Shown here: positions 40,880 through 50,097 of the stretch, piece by piece
How positions within the stretch are numbered: position 1 is the first letter of the stretch
Layout of the letters: each line of letters starts with the position of its first letter
From: Polynucleobacter finlandensis
Lineage (GTDB): Bacteria > Pseudomonadota > Gammaproteobacteria > Burkholderiales > Burkholderiaceae
Length of the DNA: 64,000 nt
Assembly (NCBI RefSeq): GCF_018881755.1
Contig: NZ_JACVPS010000006.1
Coordinates: 1-64,000 of the forward strand
Reading direction: 5' to 3'
Made by a program: the position numbers and the translations under genes
Notes under the pieces: generated by a model
Told to the model about the DNA's origin: nothing
Seen by the model: only the letters and a program-made list of their open reading frames with translations
Database searches by the model: none

Positions 40880-41248
40880 ATGTCACAAGAAAATTTACTT
40901 TCCTCGCTCAAGAATTTAGTTTCCACTGGTGCCTCGATTGCGCAAACCCGTCTTGAATTAATCTCAACGGATGTACAAATTGCCAGAAGCAAATTCATTA
41001 GCTTGCTGGTGATGATTGTTTTTACTTTATTCTTTTTATTCTTTGGCTTGGTGATGCTGGCATTGTTGATCGTGATTTATAGCTGGGAAACCGACCGCAT
41101 CTTGGCGCTCACTTTATTAACGAGTGGATTTTTAGCGGTAGGTGTGATTTTGGCTGCGGTCATTCTGCAATCTTTGCGAACCATGCCCAAATTATTTGAA
41201 GCTACTATCTCTGAGCTCCAGAAAGACCGCGAGGAACTGTCTAAGTAA
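40880..41248 (+). CDS. YqjE-type (phage holin family III-like) membrane protein
   Basis: 122 residues. Two transmembrane helices (about 40-65 and 75-100: LLVMIVFTLFFLFFGLVML and LALTLLTSGFLAVGVILAA), with charged ends inside. Same arrangement as E. coli yqjDEK. Its TAA overlaps the next ATG by one base. Confidence 0.88.
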   Translation: MSQENLLSSLKNLVSTGASIAQTRLELISTDVQIARSKFISLLVMIVFTLFFLFFGLVMLALLIVIYSWETDRILALTLLTSGFLAVGVILAAVILQSLRTMPKLFEATISELQKDREELSK

Positions 41249-41529
41249 TGGGCAACAATCTCAAGGTCTTAGAAAAGCGCCGTCAAGAATTGCAGAATAG
41301 GTCGGCTAAGGAGCGGCAGGAACTTTCCGCCCACTTTGAACCCTGGGAAAAGCCACTCTCCTGGGCTGACAAGGGGATCGATACTGTTAATTTCCTGCGT
41401 AATAACCCAGTTCTATGGAGTACTGCCTTTGCAGTGCTGGCCCATTACAAGCCCAAGTTGGCTAGCAAAGCGCTCGCTGTTGGTTGGGGTGCAATGAAGC
41501 TTTTGAAAAGCGCCAAGAGCATCATTTAA
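41248..41529 (+). CDS. YqjK-like protein
   Basis: 93 residues. A basic N-terminal helix (VLEKRRQELQNRSAKERQE) precedes GIDTVNFLRNNPVLW, a pattern of YqjK. The C-terminal half is moderately hydrophobic and basic. Function unknown; translation coupled to the YqjE-like gene (TAATG). Convergent with apt, 7 bp apart, where AAACCTT and AAGGTTT could form a shared terminator hairpin. Confidence 0.75.
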   Translation: MGNNLKVLEKRRQELQNRSAKERQELSAHFEPWEKPLSWADKGIDTVNFLRNNPVLWSTAFAVLAHYKPKLASKALAVGWGAMKLLKSAKSII

Positions 41530-41536
41530 ACCTTTT

Positions 41537-42055
41537 CTAAGCAACTATTAAGGTTTTATTTTGTATTCCATGTTGTGTGAGTAATGCTGAGCCATTTAAG
41601 CCCGCGATTTCTAACAAGGTTAAGGCACCACACACTTCAAAGCCAGCACTCTTGAGTAGCTTATTGGCAGCAATCAAGGTGCCTCCAGTAGCCAAGACAT
41701 CATCAACTAATAAAACACGCGCACCTTGCGGTAAGGTGGACTGCTGAAGTTCTAAGGAGTCGTTGCCATATTCAAGGCCGTAGGCTTCTCGGTGGCTTGC
41801 CAAGGGGAGCTTATTAGGCTTTCTGGCAAGCGCCAACCCCTTATGAGCATGGTGAGCCAGGGCTGAACCAAAGATGAAGCCGCGCGATTCAATCCCTAGA
41901 ATATGGGTGTAATCAAAAGTCTTGGCCAGATCATCTAATTGGCGAATAGCCTCTTTAAAAGCTGCTGGATTGGCTAATAACGGGGAGATATCCCTAAAGA
42001 GAATTCCGGGCTTAGGAAAGTCTGGGACTCCGGGTAGATAATCTAATAAATTCAT
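41537..42055 (-). CDS. apt: Adenine phosphoribosyltransferase
   Basis: 172 residues. Salvages adenine with PRPP to AMP. PRPP-binding VLLVDDVLATGGTLIAA, the N-terminal PGVPDFPKPGILFRDISPLL and the flexible loop RKPNKLP. Divergent from the nucleosidase gene by a dozen bases, and both act on adenine compounds: the nucleosidase frees adenine, Apt recycles it. Confidence 0.96.
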   Translation of the reverse strand: MNLLDYLPGVPDFPKPGILFRDISPLLANPAAFKEAIRQLDDLAKTFDYTHILGIESRGFIFGSALAHHAHKGLALARKPNKLPLASHREAYGLEYGNDSLELQQSTLPQGARVLLVDDVLATGGTLIAANKLLKSAGFEVCGALTLLEIAGLNGSALLTQHGIQNKTLIVA

Positions 42056-42066
42056 TATTGGCAGAC

Positions 42067-42630
42067 ATGAAAACAGAATTGCTCATTATTACCGCATTGG
42101 AGTCCGAGCTCAAGCGCGCAGCAATGCCGCAGGGGGTAAAGATTGTCTATTCTGGAATTGGCAAGATTAATGCATCACTCACCACGCTCAAGGCAATGCA
42201 GGAGTTGCAACCCAAAAGAATTGTGAACTTTGGCACCGCCGGCAAAGTCAATCCACAACTGCAAGGCTTATTAGAAATCGCTAGGGTGATTCAGCGTGAT
42301 ATGCAAACTGAACCTTTGGCCCCAAGAGGACAAACACCGTTTTGTCCAAGACCATTTGAATACTTCTCCTTGAGCGGTGAACATGTATGTGGCTCTGGAG
42401 ATAGCTTTGTGACTGCATTTGATCCATGGTTAGATGAACAAAAGGTCGACGTTGTAGATATGGAGCTATTTGCTATTGCTACAGTTGCTCATCAGCATGG
42501 AATTCCATGGCAGTCATTTAAATATATTACTGATGACGCCAATGAAGACTCCGCAAAGGATTGGCAAGCAAAGGTGAATCATGGCCAGACGCTTTTTTTA
42601 GAAAAGCTCAATGATTTAATGAAGTTCTAA
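42067..42630 (+). CDS. MTA/SAH nucleosidase-like phosphorylase-superfamily protein
   Basis: 187 residues from ATG 42067; a TTG at 42058 is an alternative. Nucleoside phosphorylase fold with IVYSGIGKINASLT near the start and the catalytic VDMELFAIATVAHQHG late (the usual VDMEGxA). Shorter than Pfs/MTAN (about 230). Likely hydrolyses 5'-methylthioadenosine or similar and frees adenine, next to apt; specificity inferred. Confidence 0.8.
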   Translation: MKTELLIITALESELKRAAMPQGVKIVYSGIGKINASLTTLKAMQELQPKRIVNFGTAGKVNPQLQGLLEIARVIQRDMQTEPLAPRGQTPFCPRPFEYFSLSGEHVCGSGDSFVTAFDPWLDEQKVDVVDMELFAIATVAHQHGIPWQSFKYITDDANEDSAKDWQAKVNHGQTLFLEKLNDLMKF

Positions 42631-42643
42631 TCAGGGTAAGCGT

Positions 42644-44314
42644 GTGAATTCTGCAAAGCCCTGGCTAAAGAATTACCCCGAGGGAGTGCCTCACGAGATA
42701 GACCTCTCTCATTATTCTTCATTAGTGGAGATATTCGAAGAATCGTTTAAGCGCTACCCCAATCGCAATGTACTAGAGTCTATGGGCAAGACCCTCACTT
42801 ACCGTGAGCTAGATCGCCTTTCGAAAGACTTTGCTGCCTATCTTCAGACCCAAGGTCTTGAGCCTGGCGCCCGAGTAGCGATTATGTTTCCCAATGTGAC
42901 GGAATACCTGGTATCCATGCTGGGTACATTGCGCGCAGGCTTTGTAGTTGTCAACGTCAATCCTTTGTACACACCCAGAGAGCTTGAGCATCAACTCAAA
43001 GATAGCGGTGCCGAAGTTCTGGTGATTTTAGAAAACTTCTGCCACATCTACCAGCAGATTGCAGATCAGGCGCAGCTAAAGCAAGTGATAGTGAGTAGCC
43101 TTGGTGAGCTTCTGGGCATCAAGGGTCTTGTGATCAACTTCGTGGCACGCCATATTAAAAAGCTCGTGGCTCCATGGGATTTCTCATGCGTGCGATTGAA
43201 TGAGGCCTTGAAGCTTGGCAAAGAACACTCATTTTCTAAACCTAGAATCGGTTTGGATAATATTGCCTTCTTACAATATACCGGCGGTACTACTGGGATA
43301 TCTAAGGGCGCCATACTGCTTCATCGAAATATCCTCGCTAATGTCATTCAAATCGAAACTTGGCTGGAGCCCGGACTCAAAGATGCAAAAGTGGAGCAGT
43401 TGGTCTTCTTATGTGCATTGCCACTGACCCATATTTTTGCCTTAACTGCTTGTGCTTTACTGGGTATGCGCAAAGGGGGGTTGTTGATTCTGGTACCTAA
43501 CCCAAGGGATATCTCTGGGTTTATCAAGATGCTTATAAAGCATCCCAACATCAACATCTTCCCAGGAGTAAACACCTTATTTCATGCCCTAATTCACCGA
43601 CCTGAATTCTTGCATGTGAAGCTACCCAATTTGTTGGTGACTATTGGTGGTGGTATGGCTGTGCAAAAGAAAACTGCAGATCTTTGGCAAAAACTCACAG
43701 GCATTCCTATTGCTCAGGGTTACGGTTTATCTGAAACCTCGCCTGTGGTGTGCGTCAACACACCTTTAGTCAATAGCTTTAACGGAACTATCGGTATGCC
43801 CGTTCCCAGTACGGATGTCATTATCTTGGATGATGATGGTGTGGAGTTGCCAAATGGGACGCCAGGAGAGATTTGTATCAAGGGCCCCCAAGTCATGGCG
43901 GGCTACTGGAATCAAGCGGAAGAAACAAAACGCTTTATTACGGTGGATGGCTTTTTCAAGTCTGGCGACATTGGTATCTTGGATGATGAGGGCTTCATTA
44001 CGATTGTTGATCGTAAAAAGGACATGATTGTTGTTGCTGGTTTTAAAGTATTCCCGAATGAAGTCGAGGAAGTCATTTCACAGATTCCAGGAGTACGAGA
44101 GTGTGCCGTTATTGGAGCTTCCCACCGTAAGCTAGGGGAGATCGTTAAGGCTTATATCGTCAAAGATGATAAGCATCTAACAGAGGCGCAAGTGATTCAG
44201 TTTTGCAAAGAGCAGATGACGAGTTACAAGCGTCCAAGAAAAATCATCTTTGTTCATGATCTGCCTAAATCCAACGTTGGCAAGATCTTGCGTCGTGAAC
44301 TCAGGGCTCTATAA
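42644..44314 (+). CDS. fadD: Long-chain fatty-acid--CoA ligase
   Basis: 556 residues from GTG 42644. ANL superfamily: ATP motif LQYTGGTTGISKGAILLHRN, GYGLSETSPVVCVNT, and the C-terminal hinge and Lys motifs IVDRKKDMIVVAGFKVFPNEVE and PKSNVGKILRRELR. Length and motifs fit FadD; chain length preference is unknown. 13 bp after the nucleosidase gene. Confidence 0.88.
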   Translation: MNSAKPWLKNYPEGVPHEIDLSHYSSLVEIFEESFKRYPNRNVLESMGKTLTYRELDRLSKDFAAYLQTQGLEPGARVAIMFPNVTEYLVSMLGTLRAGFVVVNVNPLYTPRELEHQLKDSGAEVLVILENFCHIYQQIADQAQLKQVIVSSLGELLGIKGLVINFVARHIKKLVAPWDFSCVRLNEALKLGKEHSFSKPRIGLDNIAFLQYTGGTTGISKGAILLHRNILANVIQIETWLEPGLKDAKVEQLVFLCALPLTHIFALTACALLGMRKGGLLILVPNPRDISGFIKMLIKHPNINIFPGVNTLFHALIHRPEFLHVKLPNLLVTIGGGMAVQKKTADLWQKLTGIPIAQGYGLSETSPVVCVNTPLVNSFNGTIGMPVPSTDVIILDDDGVELPNGTPGEICIKGPQVMAGYWNQAEETKRFITVDGFFKSGDIGILDDEGFITIVDRKKDMIVVAGFKVFPNEVEEVISQIPGVRECAVIGASHRKLGEIVKAYIVKDDKHLTEAQVIQFCKEQMTSYKRPRKIIFVHDLPKSNVGKILRRELRAL

Positions 44315-44341
44315 GCTAGGCCTATAGAGTTCTCCATATCT

Positions 44342-46087
44342 TTATTTTCTTGGTGTTTTGCCAACCATTTTCGCAGCGCGTAAGAAATCAAAATCCACAC
44401 CCTTATCTGCTTGTGTCACTGTGTCTAAGAATAATTTCTTGTAGCCACGATCTGCAGTCGGTTCGGTGATGGGGTTATCTTTCATGCGCTTGGCCAGTTC
44501 TTCATCAGAAATCAGCAGACTAATTTCGCGGTTCTTGACGCTTAAACGAATGCGATCGCCGTTGCGCACTTGAGCTAATGGGCCACCAATAGCCGATTCT
44601 GGGGTGACATGCAATACGATCGTGCCAAATGCCGTCCCACTCATGCGGCCATCAGAGATGCGCACAATATCTTTCACGCCAGCACGTGCCAATTTCATGG
44701 GTATGGGGATATAGCCAGCTTCGGGCATCCCGGGCGCACCCTTGGGGCCAATATTCTTTAATACCAGGATGTCATCTGCTGTGACATCAAGATCTGGACT
44801 GTCAATACGAGTGACTAGATCCTCAGCATTTTCAAATACCACTGCGCGACCCTCATGTTCCATGAGCTTTTCATTGGCTGCAGACTGCTTAATCACCGCT
44901 CCACCTGGGGCGAGGTTGCCATGCAAGACTGCAATACTGCCGCGGGGATAAATGGGATCATTAAATTTACGCACTACATCTTGTTTAAAGCTAGGCGGAG
45001 CATCATCAATTTCTTCACCCAATGTTCTGCCTGTAACAGTCATCGCATTGAGTTTTAATAAAGGCTTGAGTTCTCGCAAGAGGGTAGTCATGCCGCCGGC
45101 ATCATGGAAGTTTTCCATGTAGTGATCACCAGATGGCTTGAGATCAAGCAAGACAGGAGTTTCATCACCCATCTTATCGAGCGCTTCTAAATCAATTTCA
45201 AGCCCCATGCGACCAGCAATGGCTGCAAGATGCACAATGCCATTGGTAGACCCGCCAATCGCCAATAAAACACGCATAGCATTTTCAAATGCATCGGCTG
45301 TCAATACTTTATCAATGGTTAAACCATCTTTAGCCATTTGTACTGCACGAGTACCAGTCTCTTCGGCAATTCGAATTCTATCGGCGGTAACGGCCGGTGG
45401 AGATGCGCCACCAGGAACCGTCATACCCAATGCCTCTGAAATGCATGCCATCGTACTGGCAGTACCCATCACGGAGCAGGTGCCAACACTGGCGACAAGT
45501 TGATCATTGACCTCATCTTTTTCAGCTTCATCAATTTCGCCCGCGCGGAATTTACCCCAGTAACGGCGGCAGTCGGTACAGGCGCCAACGCGTTCGCTGC
45601 GATGCGAACCCGTTAACATCGAGCCGGTGATTAATTGAATTGCTGGAAGACCAGCAGAAGCGGCGCCCATCATTTGAGCTGGAACCGTTTTATCGCAGCC
45701 GCCAATCATCACCACTGCATCCATGGGTTGAGCGCGCAACATCTCTTCGGTATCCATCGACATGAGATTGCGTAAATACATACTGGTTGGCGCTGCAAAG
45801 CTCTCATGAATGGAGATGGTAGGGAAGTCCATTGGCAAACCACCTGCAAGCATGACACCACGTTTCACTGCCTCAATCAGTTGAGGCATATTGCCATGGC
45901 AAGGGTTGTAGGCGCTACCGGTATTAATGATGCCAATTACCGGGCGATCTAGTGCGCTATTGGTATAGCCAGCACCTTTGATAAATGCTTTGCGCAAGAA
46001 AAGGGAAAAACCTTTGTCGCCATAACTGGTGAGTCCTTTGCGTAAGCCAGTTTCAGTGGTCTTCGGATCTTTTGGCTTTGTAGTCAT
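44342..46087 (-). CDS. IlvD/Edd-family dehydratase, sugar-acid type
   Basis: 581 residues. Iron-sulfur dehydratase with Cys ligands in NPCHGNMP, GGCDKTVPAQMMG and GTCSVMGTASTMACI. Starting RKGLTSYGD, with GACTDCRRYWGKFRAGEID and ending near YKKLFLDTV, it resembles L-arabinonate/D-xylonate dehydratases rather than the branched-chain enzyme IlvD. Probably dehydrates an aldonic acid. It stands alone with its own 80-bp upstream gap; no sugar-acid transporter or aldolase is adjacent. Confidence 0.85.
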   Translation of the reverse strand: MTTKPKDPKTTETGLRKGLTSYGDKGFSLFLRKAFIKGAGYTNSALDRPVIGIINTGSAYNPCHGNMPQLIEAVKRGVMLAGGLPMDFPTISIHESFAAPTSMYLRNLMSMDTEEMLRAQPMDAVVMIGGCDKTVPAQMMGAASAGLPAIQLITGSMLTGSHRSERVGACTDCRRYWGKFRAGEIDEAEKDEVNDQLVASVGTCSVMGTASTMACISEALGMTVPGGASPPAVTADRIRIAEETGTRAVQMAKDGLTIDKVLTADAFENAMRVLLAIGGSTNGIVHLAAIAGRMGLEIDLEALDKMGDETPVLLDLKPSGDHYMENFHDAGGMTTLLRELKPLLKLNAMTVTGRTLGEEIDDAPPSFKQDVVRKFNDPIYPRGSIAVLHGNLAPGGAVIKQSAANEKLMEHEGRAVVFENAEDLVTRIDSPDLDVTADDILVLKNIGPKGAPGMPEAGYIPIPMKLARAGVKDIVRISDGRMSGTAFGTIVLHVTPESAIGGPLAQVRNGDRIRLSVKNREISLLISDEELAKRMKDNPITEPTADRGYKKLFLDTVTQADKGVDFDFLRAAKMVGKTPRK

Positions 46088-46167
46088 TCTTGTCTCGTTT
46101 TTTATATTTATTAAATGTTGCTAAATTGAGGTTTCTAGCAATTGTAGCGATAGGTGCCAGATTTCAT

Positions 46168-47040
46168 CTAAGGCGTGCCACCCCAACGATATTGCCAGGA
46201 AATCCCCACGGCGTTATAGCTGGTATCAGTGCGTGAATAAACACCTTTACTGCCGCTAAGGCGTATGGAGTTTTGTTTATCAATGGGGTAGGAGAGCGTA
46301 CTGCCAAAGCGCCAGTTTTCTTGTGTACCGCTAGCTGGCATGCCGTTGACATAGGTTTGGCCACCCGTGAAATAGGTAGCATCTGCAGAGATCCAGGCGG
46401 TGTTGGGAAAGTAATAGATGGCATGTGTTTCCCCTGAGTACACGGGATTTTGCGAGAGTGTATTACTACCCATGTAATTCGTATTGCTGGTGTAGATAGT
46501 CGCCATACCAGCCAATTCTAGGCGCCAGGGCCCAATGGCTTGAGAGAGGCCTGCTGCCGGCTGAATTAAGGAGCGATTGGCTCCCACATTAACCATCTGA
46601 CTGCTGTTGTACTTTCCCCAGGGGATGGTAGCGGCTAAGCTGGCGCCAATGATGAGGTCTTGTTGGTAGCTCGCAAATTGGCCATTTGTTAATGCTGGTG
46701 CCCCATAAAGATTGACGGATGCTTTGATCATAGGGTCTGATAGACCTTCAGCAGATGCATTAATGGACTGACCGCCAACGCGCCCTACACCGGAGAGTTC
46801 TGCATAGGGAACTGTCAAGGTGAGTCTGCCTGATTGCCCGGCAACGTCAAGGACATGTGTCAGGCTCACCGCCTCTGTGTTTAGCGTATATGAACCGCTT
46901 TTAGCTTGAGCAACTCCAGCAGTAACAAAGTTCATACCTATCGGCGCATTGGAATAGGCGCGCGCTTCAATTTCTTGACCGTAAGAAATGGCGGTCGTAA
47001 TACATAGTGCAATACTAAAAACGCAGCGTATAAAAAACAT
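46168..47040 (-). CDS. Outer-membrane channel-like protein (phenol-degradation MetA family)
   Basis: 290 residues with a signal peptide (MFFIRCVFSIALCITTAISYG). The rest alternates polar and hydrophobic residues in strands ending in aromatic positions, up to the C-terminal WQYRWGG, as in a beta-barrel. The pattern LTVPYAELSG, SVNLYGAPALTNGQF and AATIPWGKYN fits the Phenol_MetA_deg family of outer-membrane channels. Substrate unknown. Six bases downstream of the next gene on the same strand. Confidence 0.72.
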   Translation of the reverse strand: MFFIRCVFSIALCITTAISYGQEIEARAYSNAPIGMNFVTAGVAQAKSGSYTLNTEAVSLTHVLDVAGQSGRLTLTVPYAELSGVGRVGGQSINASAEGLSDPMIKASVNLYGAPALTNGQFASYQQDLIIGASLAATIPWGKYNSSQMVNVGANRSLIQPAAGLSQAIGPWRLELAGMATIYTSNTNYMGSNTLSQNPVYSGETHAIYYFPNTAWISADATYFTGGQTYVNGMPASGTQENWRFGSTLSYPIDKQNSIRLSGSKGVYSRTDTSYNAVGISWQYRWGGTP

Positions 47041-47046
47041 CTTTAT

Positions 47047-47583
47047 TTACTGGCCGGTCTTGCGCGGGCCAAAGAGTAGTTCGATGGTGGTGTCATCACC
47101 CAGCGCCATTTTTATGCCAACGAATAAAAGATAAGGCCAAATAATGAGCCAATAAATAATGGAGAGGGACAGAATATAAATTGGATCAGAATGCCCAAAT
47201 GAAAGAATTGAATCAATAAAGTGTCGACCATGGATGAGGCCATCTACTCCAGACTCTAGGTAACTCAGCAGCAGAACGATGATTGAGTAAATAAAGGAGT
47301 TCGCCAACAGCGAGGGGATGATGCCATGTTTTTTGCTGATGGTTAATGGATAGGCGGCTTGACCTATCAACATAAACTTTGCGCAAATACCCGCTTTAAT
47401 CATTGCAAGACCAAAAATCGTTGCATGAATAGGCTTTCCTTCTAAAGCAGTCAACGCTAAGAAGGTGATGGCGCAGAACCATACACCCAGATAGAGCGTC
47501 AAAAGAAGGGCCTTTTTGGCTTCATTCTCAATGCGGACTTTAATACTCAAGGGCTTGTTTTCAGGGGTTTGGCTTGGGTTCAT
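47047..47583 (-). CDS. Integral membrane protein, unknown
   Basis: About 178 residues from ATG 47583 (start uncertain; an open frame from 47718 overlaps the divergent parvulin gene). Four transmembrane segments: ALLLTLYLGVWFCAITFLAL, a middle one around TIFGLAMIKAGICAKFMLIG, FIYSIIVLLLSYL and ILSLSIIYWLIIWPYLLFVG. No family recognised. Cotranscribed with the outer-membrane protein. Confidence 0.6.
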   Translation of the reverse strand: MNPSQTPENKPLSIKVRIENEAKKALLLTLYLGVWFCAITFLALTALEGKPIHATIFGLAMIKAGICAKFMLIGQAAYPLTISKKHGIIPSLLANSFIYSIIVLLLSYLESGVDGLIHGRHFIDSILSFGHSDPIYILSLSIIYWLIIWPYLLFVGIKMALGDDTTIELLFGPRKTGQ

Positions 47584-47705
47584 CACATAATTGTAAGTGT
47601 CAGGGCGTTTAACCCAAAATTCATTGAGAAATTCCGATTCTCCATCAAAAGGGCTGCAGCATGGGCTGTTAAGATTGAGTCTAAATCCACTAGAAAGCAT
47701 TTGCC

Positions 47706-48524
47706 ATGAAATTGTCATTTACCAGTCTTATCGCTCCATTTTTAACCCTTGCAGCACTCTCTGGTTCGGTCTATTCACAAAGCAATCTTCCGCCGAATGC
47801 TGCCGCCAGCGTTAATGGCACTGTTATTACCAATGATGTAGTCGAGCAGGGTATTCAAGCTGCTTTATCTCAAGGCCAAAAAGATTCACCAGAATTGCGT
47901 AATGCAGTGCTGAGTAAATTAATTGAAATTTCTCTTTTATCCCAACAGGCTGATCGTGATGGCTTGGCCAATTCCGATAAAGCAAATCGTCAGTTAGCGC
48001 AAATTCGTCAGAACTATTTAGCTGATCTTGAGTTGGCAACATTCAGCGCTCAAAATCCAGTGTCCGATAGTGATATTCAAGCTGAGTACAACCGAGAAGT
48101 TGCCTCACTTGGACCACAAGGAACGATTGTGGAATACAAGGTGAGTGATATTGCCGTTGCTACCGAAGAGGATGCCAAAACTGCTTTAGCCAGAATTAAA
48201 AAGGGCGAGGCATTCGATAAAGTTGCCAAGAGCATGTCTTTGGCCCCAAACAAAGTTCAGGGTGGTGCGGTAGGCTGGGTTCAATCGGGCCAAGTTTCAC
48301 CACAAATTTCTTCTGTGTTGGTGGCGCTGTCAGTAGGACAAGTTTCACCTTTGCCCATCAAGATGCCACAAGGTTGGTATCTCATTAAATTGGAAGATAA
48401 AAAATCGAGCAAGCCGCCAACACTAGAGCAAGCAAAAGCGTCTATTCGTGCAGGCCTAACCCAGAAGAAGCAGTTTGAGTACTTGAATCAACTAAGGCAG
48501 GGCGCCAATATTGTGGTTCAGTAA
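47706..48524 (+). CDS. Periplasmic parvulin-type peptidyl-prolyl isomerase
   Basis: 272 residues. A signal peptide (MKLSFTSLIAPFLTLAALSG) is followed by a SurA-like N-terminal helical part and one PpiC/parvulin domain (about 140-235; VSDIAVATEEDAKTALARIK, GGAVGWVQSGQ, PQGWYLIKLED). One parvulin domain and about 270 residues match the PpiC-type proteins common in Betaproteobacteria. Likely an envelope folding helper. Confidence 0.88.
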   Translation: MKLSFTSLIAPFLTLAALSGSVYSQSNLPPNAAASVNGTVITNDVVEQGIQAALSQGQKDSPELRNAVLSKLIEISLLSQQADRDGLANSDKANRQLAQIRQNYLADLELATFSAQNPVSDSDIQAEYNREVASLGPQGTIVEYKVSDIAVATEEDAKTALARIKKGEAFDKVAKSMSLAPNKVQGGAVGWVQSGQVSPQISSVLVALSVGQVSPLPIKMPQGWYLIKLEDKKSSKPPTLEQAKASIRAGLTQKKQFEYLNQLRQGANIVVQ

Positions 48525-48562
48525 TCGAACGTCTTAGCAGCATCTAAATAGGACCAAGCCAA

Positions 48563-49882
48563 TTAGTCGACTGAACAGCTGGCTTGGTCGTTGCAACAAG
48601 ATGTCGCTTCTACTTTTGCTGGCTCATTGGTATAGCGAGCAATATAGGCATGCTTACTTGTTAATGGAAGTTGTATCCAGACAAAGTGGCCTGAACCTGG
48701 GGCCACATCGATAGATTCCCCTTTGGTATTCCACATTTGCTCTAGGACCATATCTTGATTGCCTTGCGGCTCAATGATCTCTAGCTTATCTCCAACAGAA
48801 AAACGATTTTTAACATCTACCTTGACGCGCCCGGATGCTGCATCTACCTCGAGAGTCTCTCCGACATAAAGACTTCTGCCGGATAGAGAATAGCCTCTCA
48901 TATAGAGTTGATAGTCTTTATCGTGATGACGTTCATAAAAGCCATCTGTGTAGCCACGATTCGCTAAGCCTTCTAAATTCCCAAGTAAAGTCTTATCGAA
49001 TGGCTTTCCTTGAACTGCATCGTTAATTGCAGTGCGATAGGATTGGCAAGTGCGCGCAACGTAGTAAGGTGATTTAGTGCGACCTTCAATCTTAAAAGAA
49101 TCCACTCCCATGGCAGTCAATCTCTCAATGTGCTCAACAGCACGGAGATCTTTGGAGTTCATGATGTAGGTACCATGTTCATCTTCTTCCATGGGCATTA
49201 AATCATCTGGTCTTTTGCCCTCCTGAAGTAAGACAATATCTCCGCTTGGGGCTGTTTGGGCCGGTTTCACTTTGTAATCCCAGCGACAAGCATTAGTGCA
49301 CGCACCTTGATTGGGATCCCTGTGAGACATATAGCCAGATAGTAAGCAGCGACCAGAGTAAGCAATACACAATGCGCCGTGTACAAAAACTTCGAGCTCC
49401 ATCTCAGGACAATCTTGACGCACTTCTTCGATCTCATCAAAGGAAAGCTCGCGCGACAAAATGACCCTACTAATGCCAACCGAGCGCCAGAATTTTGCAG
49501 AAGCCCCGTTCACGGTGTTTGCCTGAACTGATAAATGAATTGGCATATCTGGCCAAGCTTCTCTAGCCATCATGATGAGACCCGGGTCTGACATGATGAG
49601 GGCATCGGGCTTCAGAGCCACTACGGGTGACATATCTTTGATGTAAGTACGCGTCTTTGCTCCATGAGGAAGCAGGTTGGATACTAGATAAAACTTTTTA
49701 CCTAGCGAATGTGCTGTGTCAATTCCTTGTTGAAGAACTTCGATCTTGCCAAAATCATTGTTTCGCACTCGCAAGGAGTAGCGCGGTTGACCGGCATAAA
49801 TGGCATCCGCTCCAAAATCAAAAGCGGTTTTGAGCATATCAAGGCTGCCAGCTGGGGCAAGAAGTTCTGGAATCTTAGTCAT
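48563..49882 (-). CDS. trhP: U32-family protein, TrhP (YegQ) type
   Basis: 439 residues. Starts PELLAPAGSLDMLKTAFDFGADAIYAG and has the U32 signature EVFVHGALCIAYSGRCLLS with Cys for an iron-sulfur cluster, plus CTNACRWDYKV. In E. coli TrhP makes 5-hydroxyuridine at tRNA position 34 with prephenate. The C-terminus ends in a Cys-rich CCNDQASCSVD, unlike E. coli YegQ, as in several betaproteobacteria. The old name peptidase is doubtful. Confidence 0.85.
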   Translation of the reverse strand: MTKIPELLAPAGSLDMLKTAFDFGADAIYAGQPRYSLRVRNNDFGKIEVLQQGIDTAHSLGKKFYLVSNLLPHGAKTRTYIKDMSPVVALKPDALIMSDPGLIMMAREAWPDMPIHLSVQANTVNGASAKFWRSVGISRVILSRELSFDEIEEVRQDCPEMELEVFVHGALCIAYSGRCLLSGYMSHRDPNQGACTNACRWDYKVKPAQTAPSGDIVLLQEGKRPDDLMPMEEDEHGTYIMNSKDLRAVEHIERLTAMGVDSFKIEGRTKSPYYVARTCQSYRTAINDAVQGKPFDKTLLGNLEGLANRGYTDGFYERHHDKDYQLYMRGYSLSGRSLYVGETLEVDAASGRVKVDVKNRFSVGDKLEIIEPQGNQDMVLEQMWNTKGESIDVAPGSGHFVWIQLPLTSKHAYIARYTNEPAKVEATSCCNDQASCSVD

Positions 49883-49975
49883 CGGTCTATTTTAGTGAAT
49901 AACAAGAGTTTTGCTCAATTCTCCTCATTTTGGCTTTAATCGCCTCTGATTTCTCGGTTCTAGTCGTAAGCTAGC

Positions 49976-50097
49976 ATGCCACGCGTTTATATTGATGAGG
50001 AGTATTCTATGCAGTCTGTGGTGAGCCTTATCCGCATGGACCGGAGCCTTCCCTAGCTTTACCACCTCATATTGAAGGCATCAACGAAAGAATGTAA
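49976..50097 (+). other. Possible frameshifted short gene upstream of the unknown gene
   Basis: One frame starts at ATG 49976, with GAGGAG also placed well for the internal ATG 50009, and stops at 50056. A second frame has no start of its own and reads ...GEPYPHGPEPSLALPP...INERM before its TAA at 50095-50097, whose last base is the start of the next gene (TAATG). Joining the two frames would give a normal-looking 40-residue peptide coupled to the gene that follows. It may be a gene broken by a frameshift, or chance. Confidence 0.3.

Noticed and set aside
45138-45503. 121-codon frame opposite the dehydratase gene
   Set aside because: Shadow of the strongly supported dehydratase; no signals of its own.
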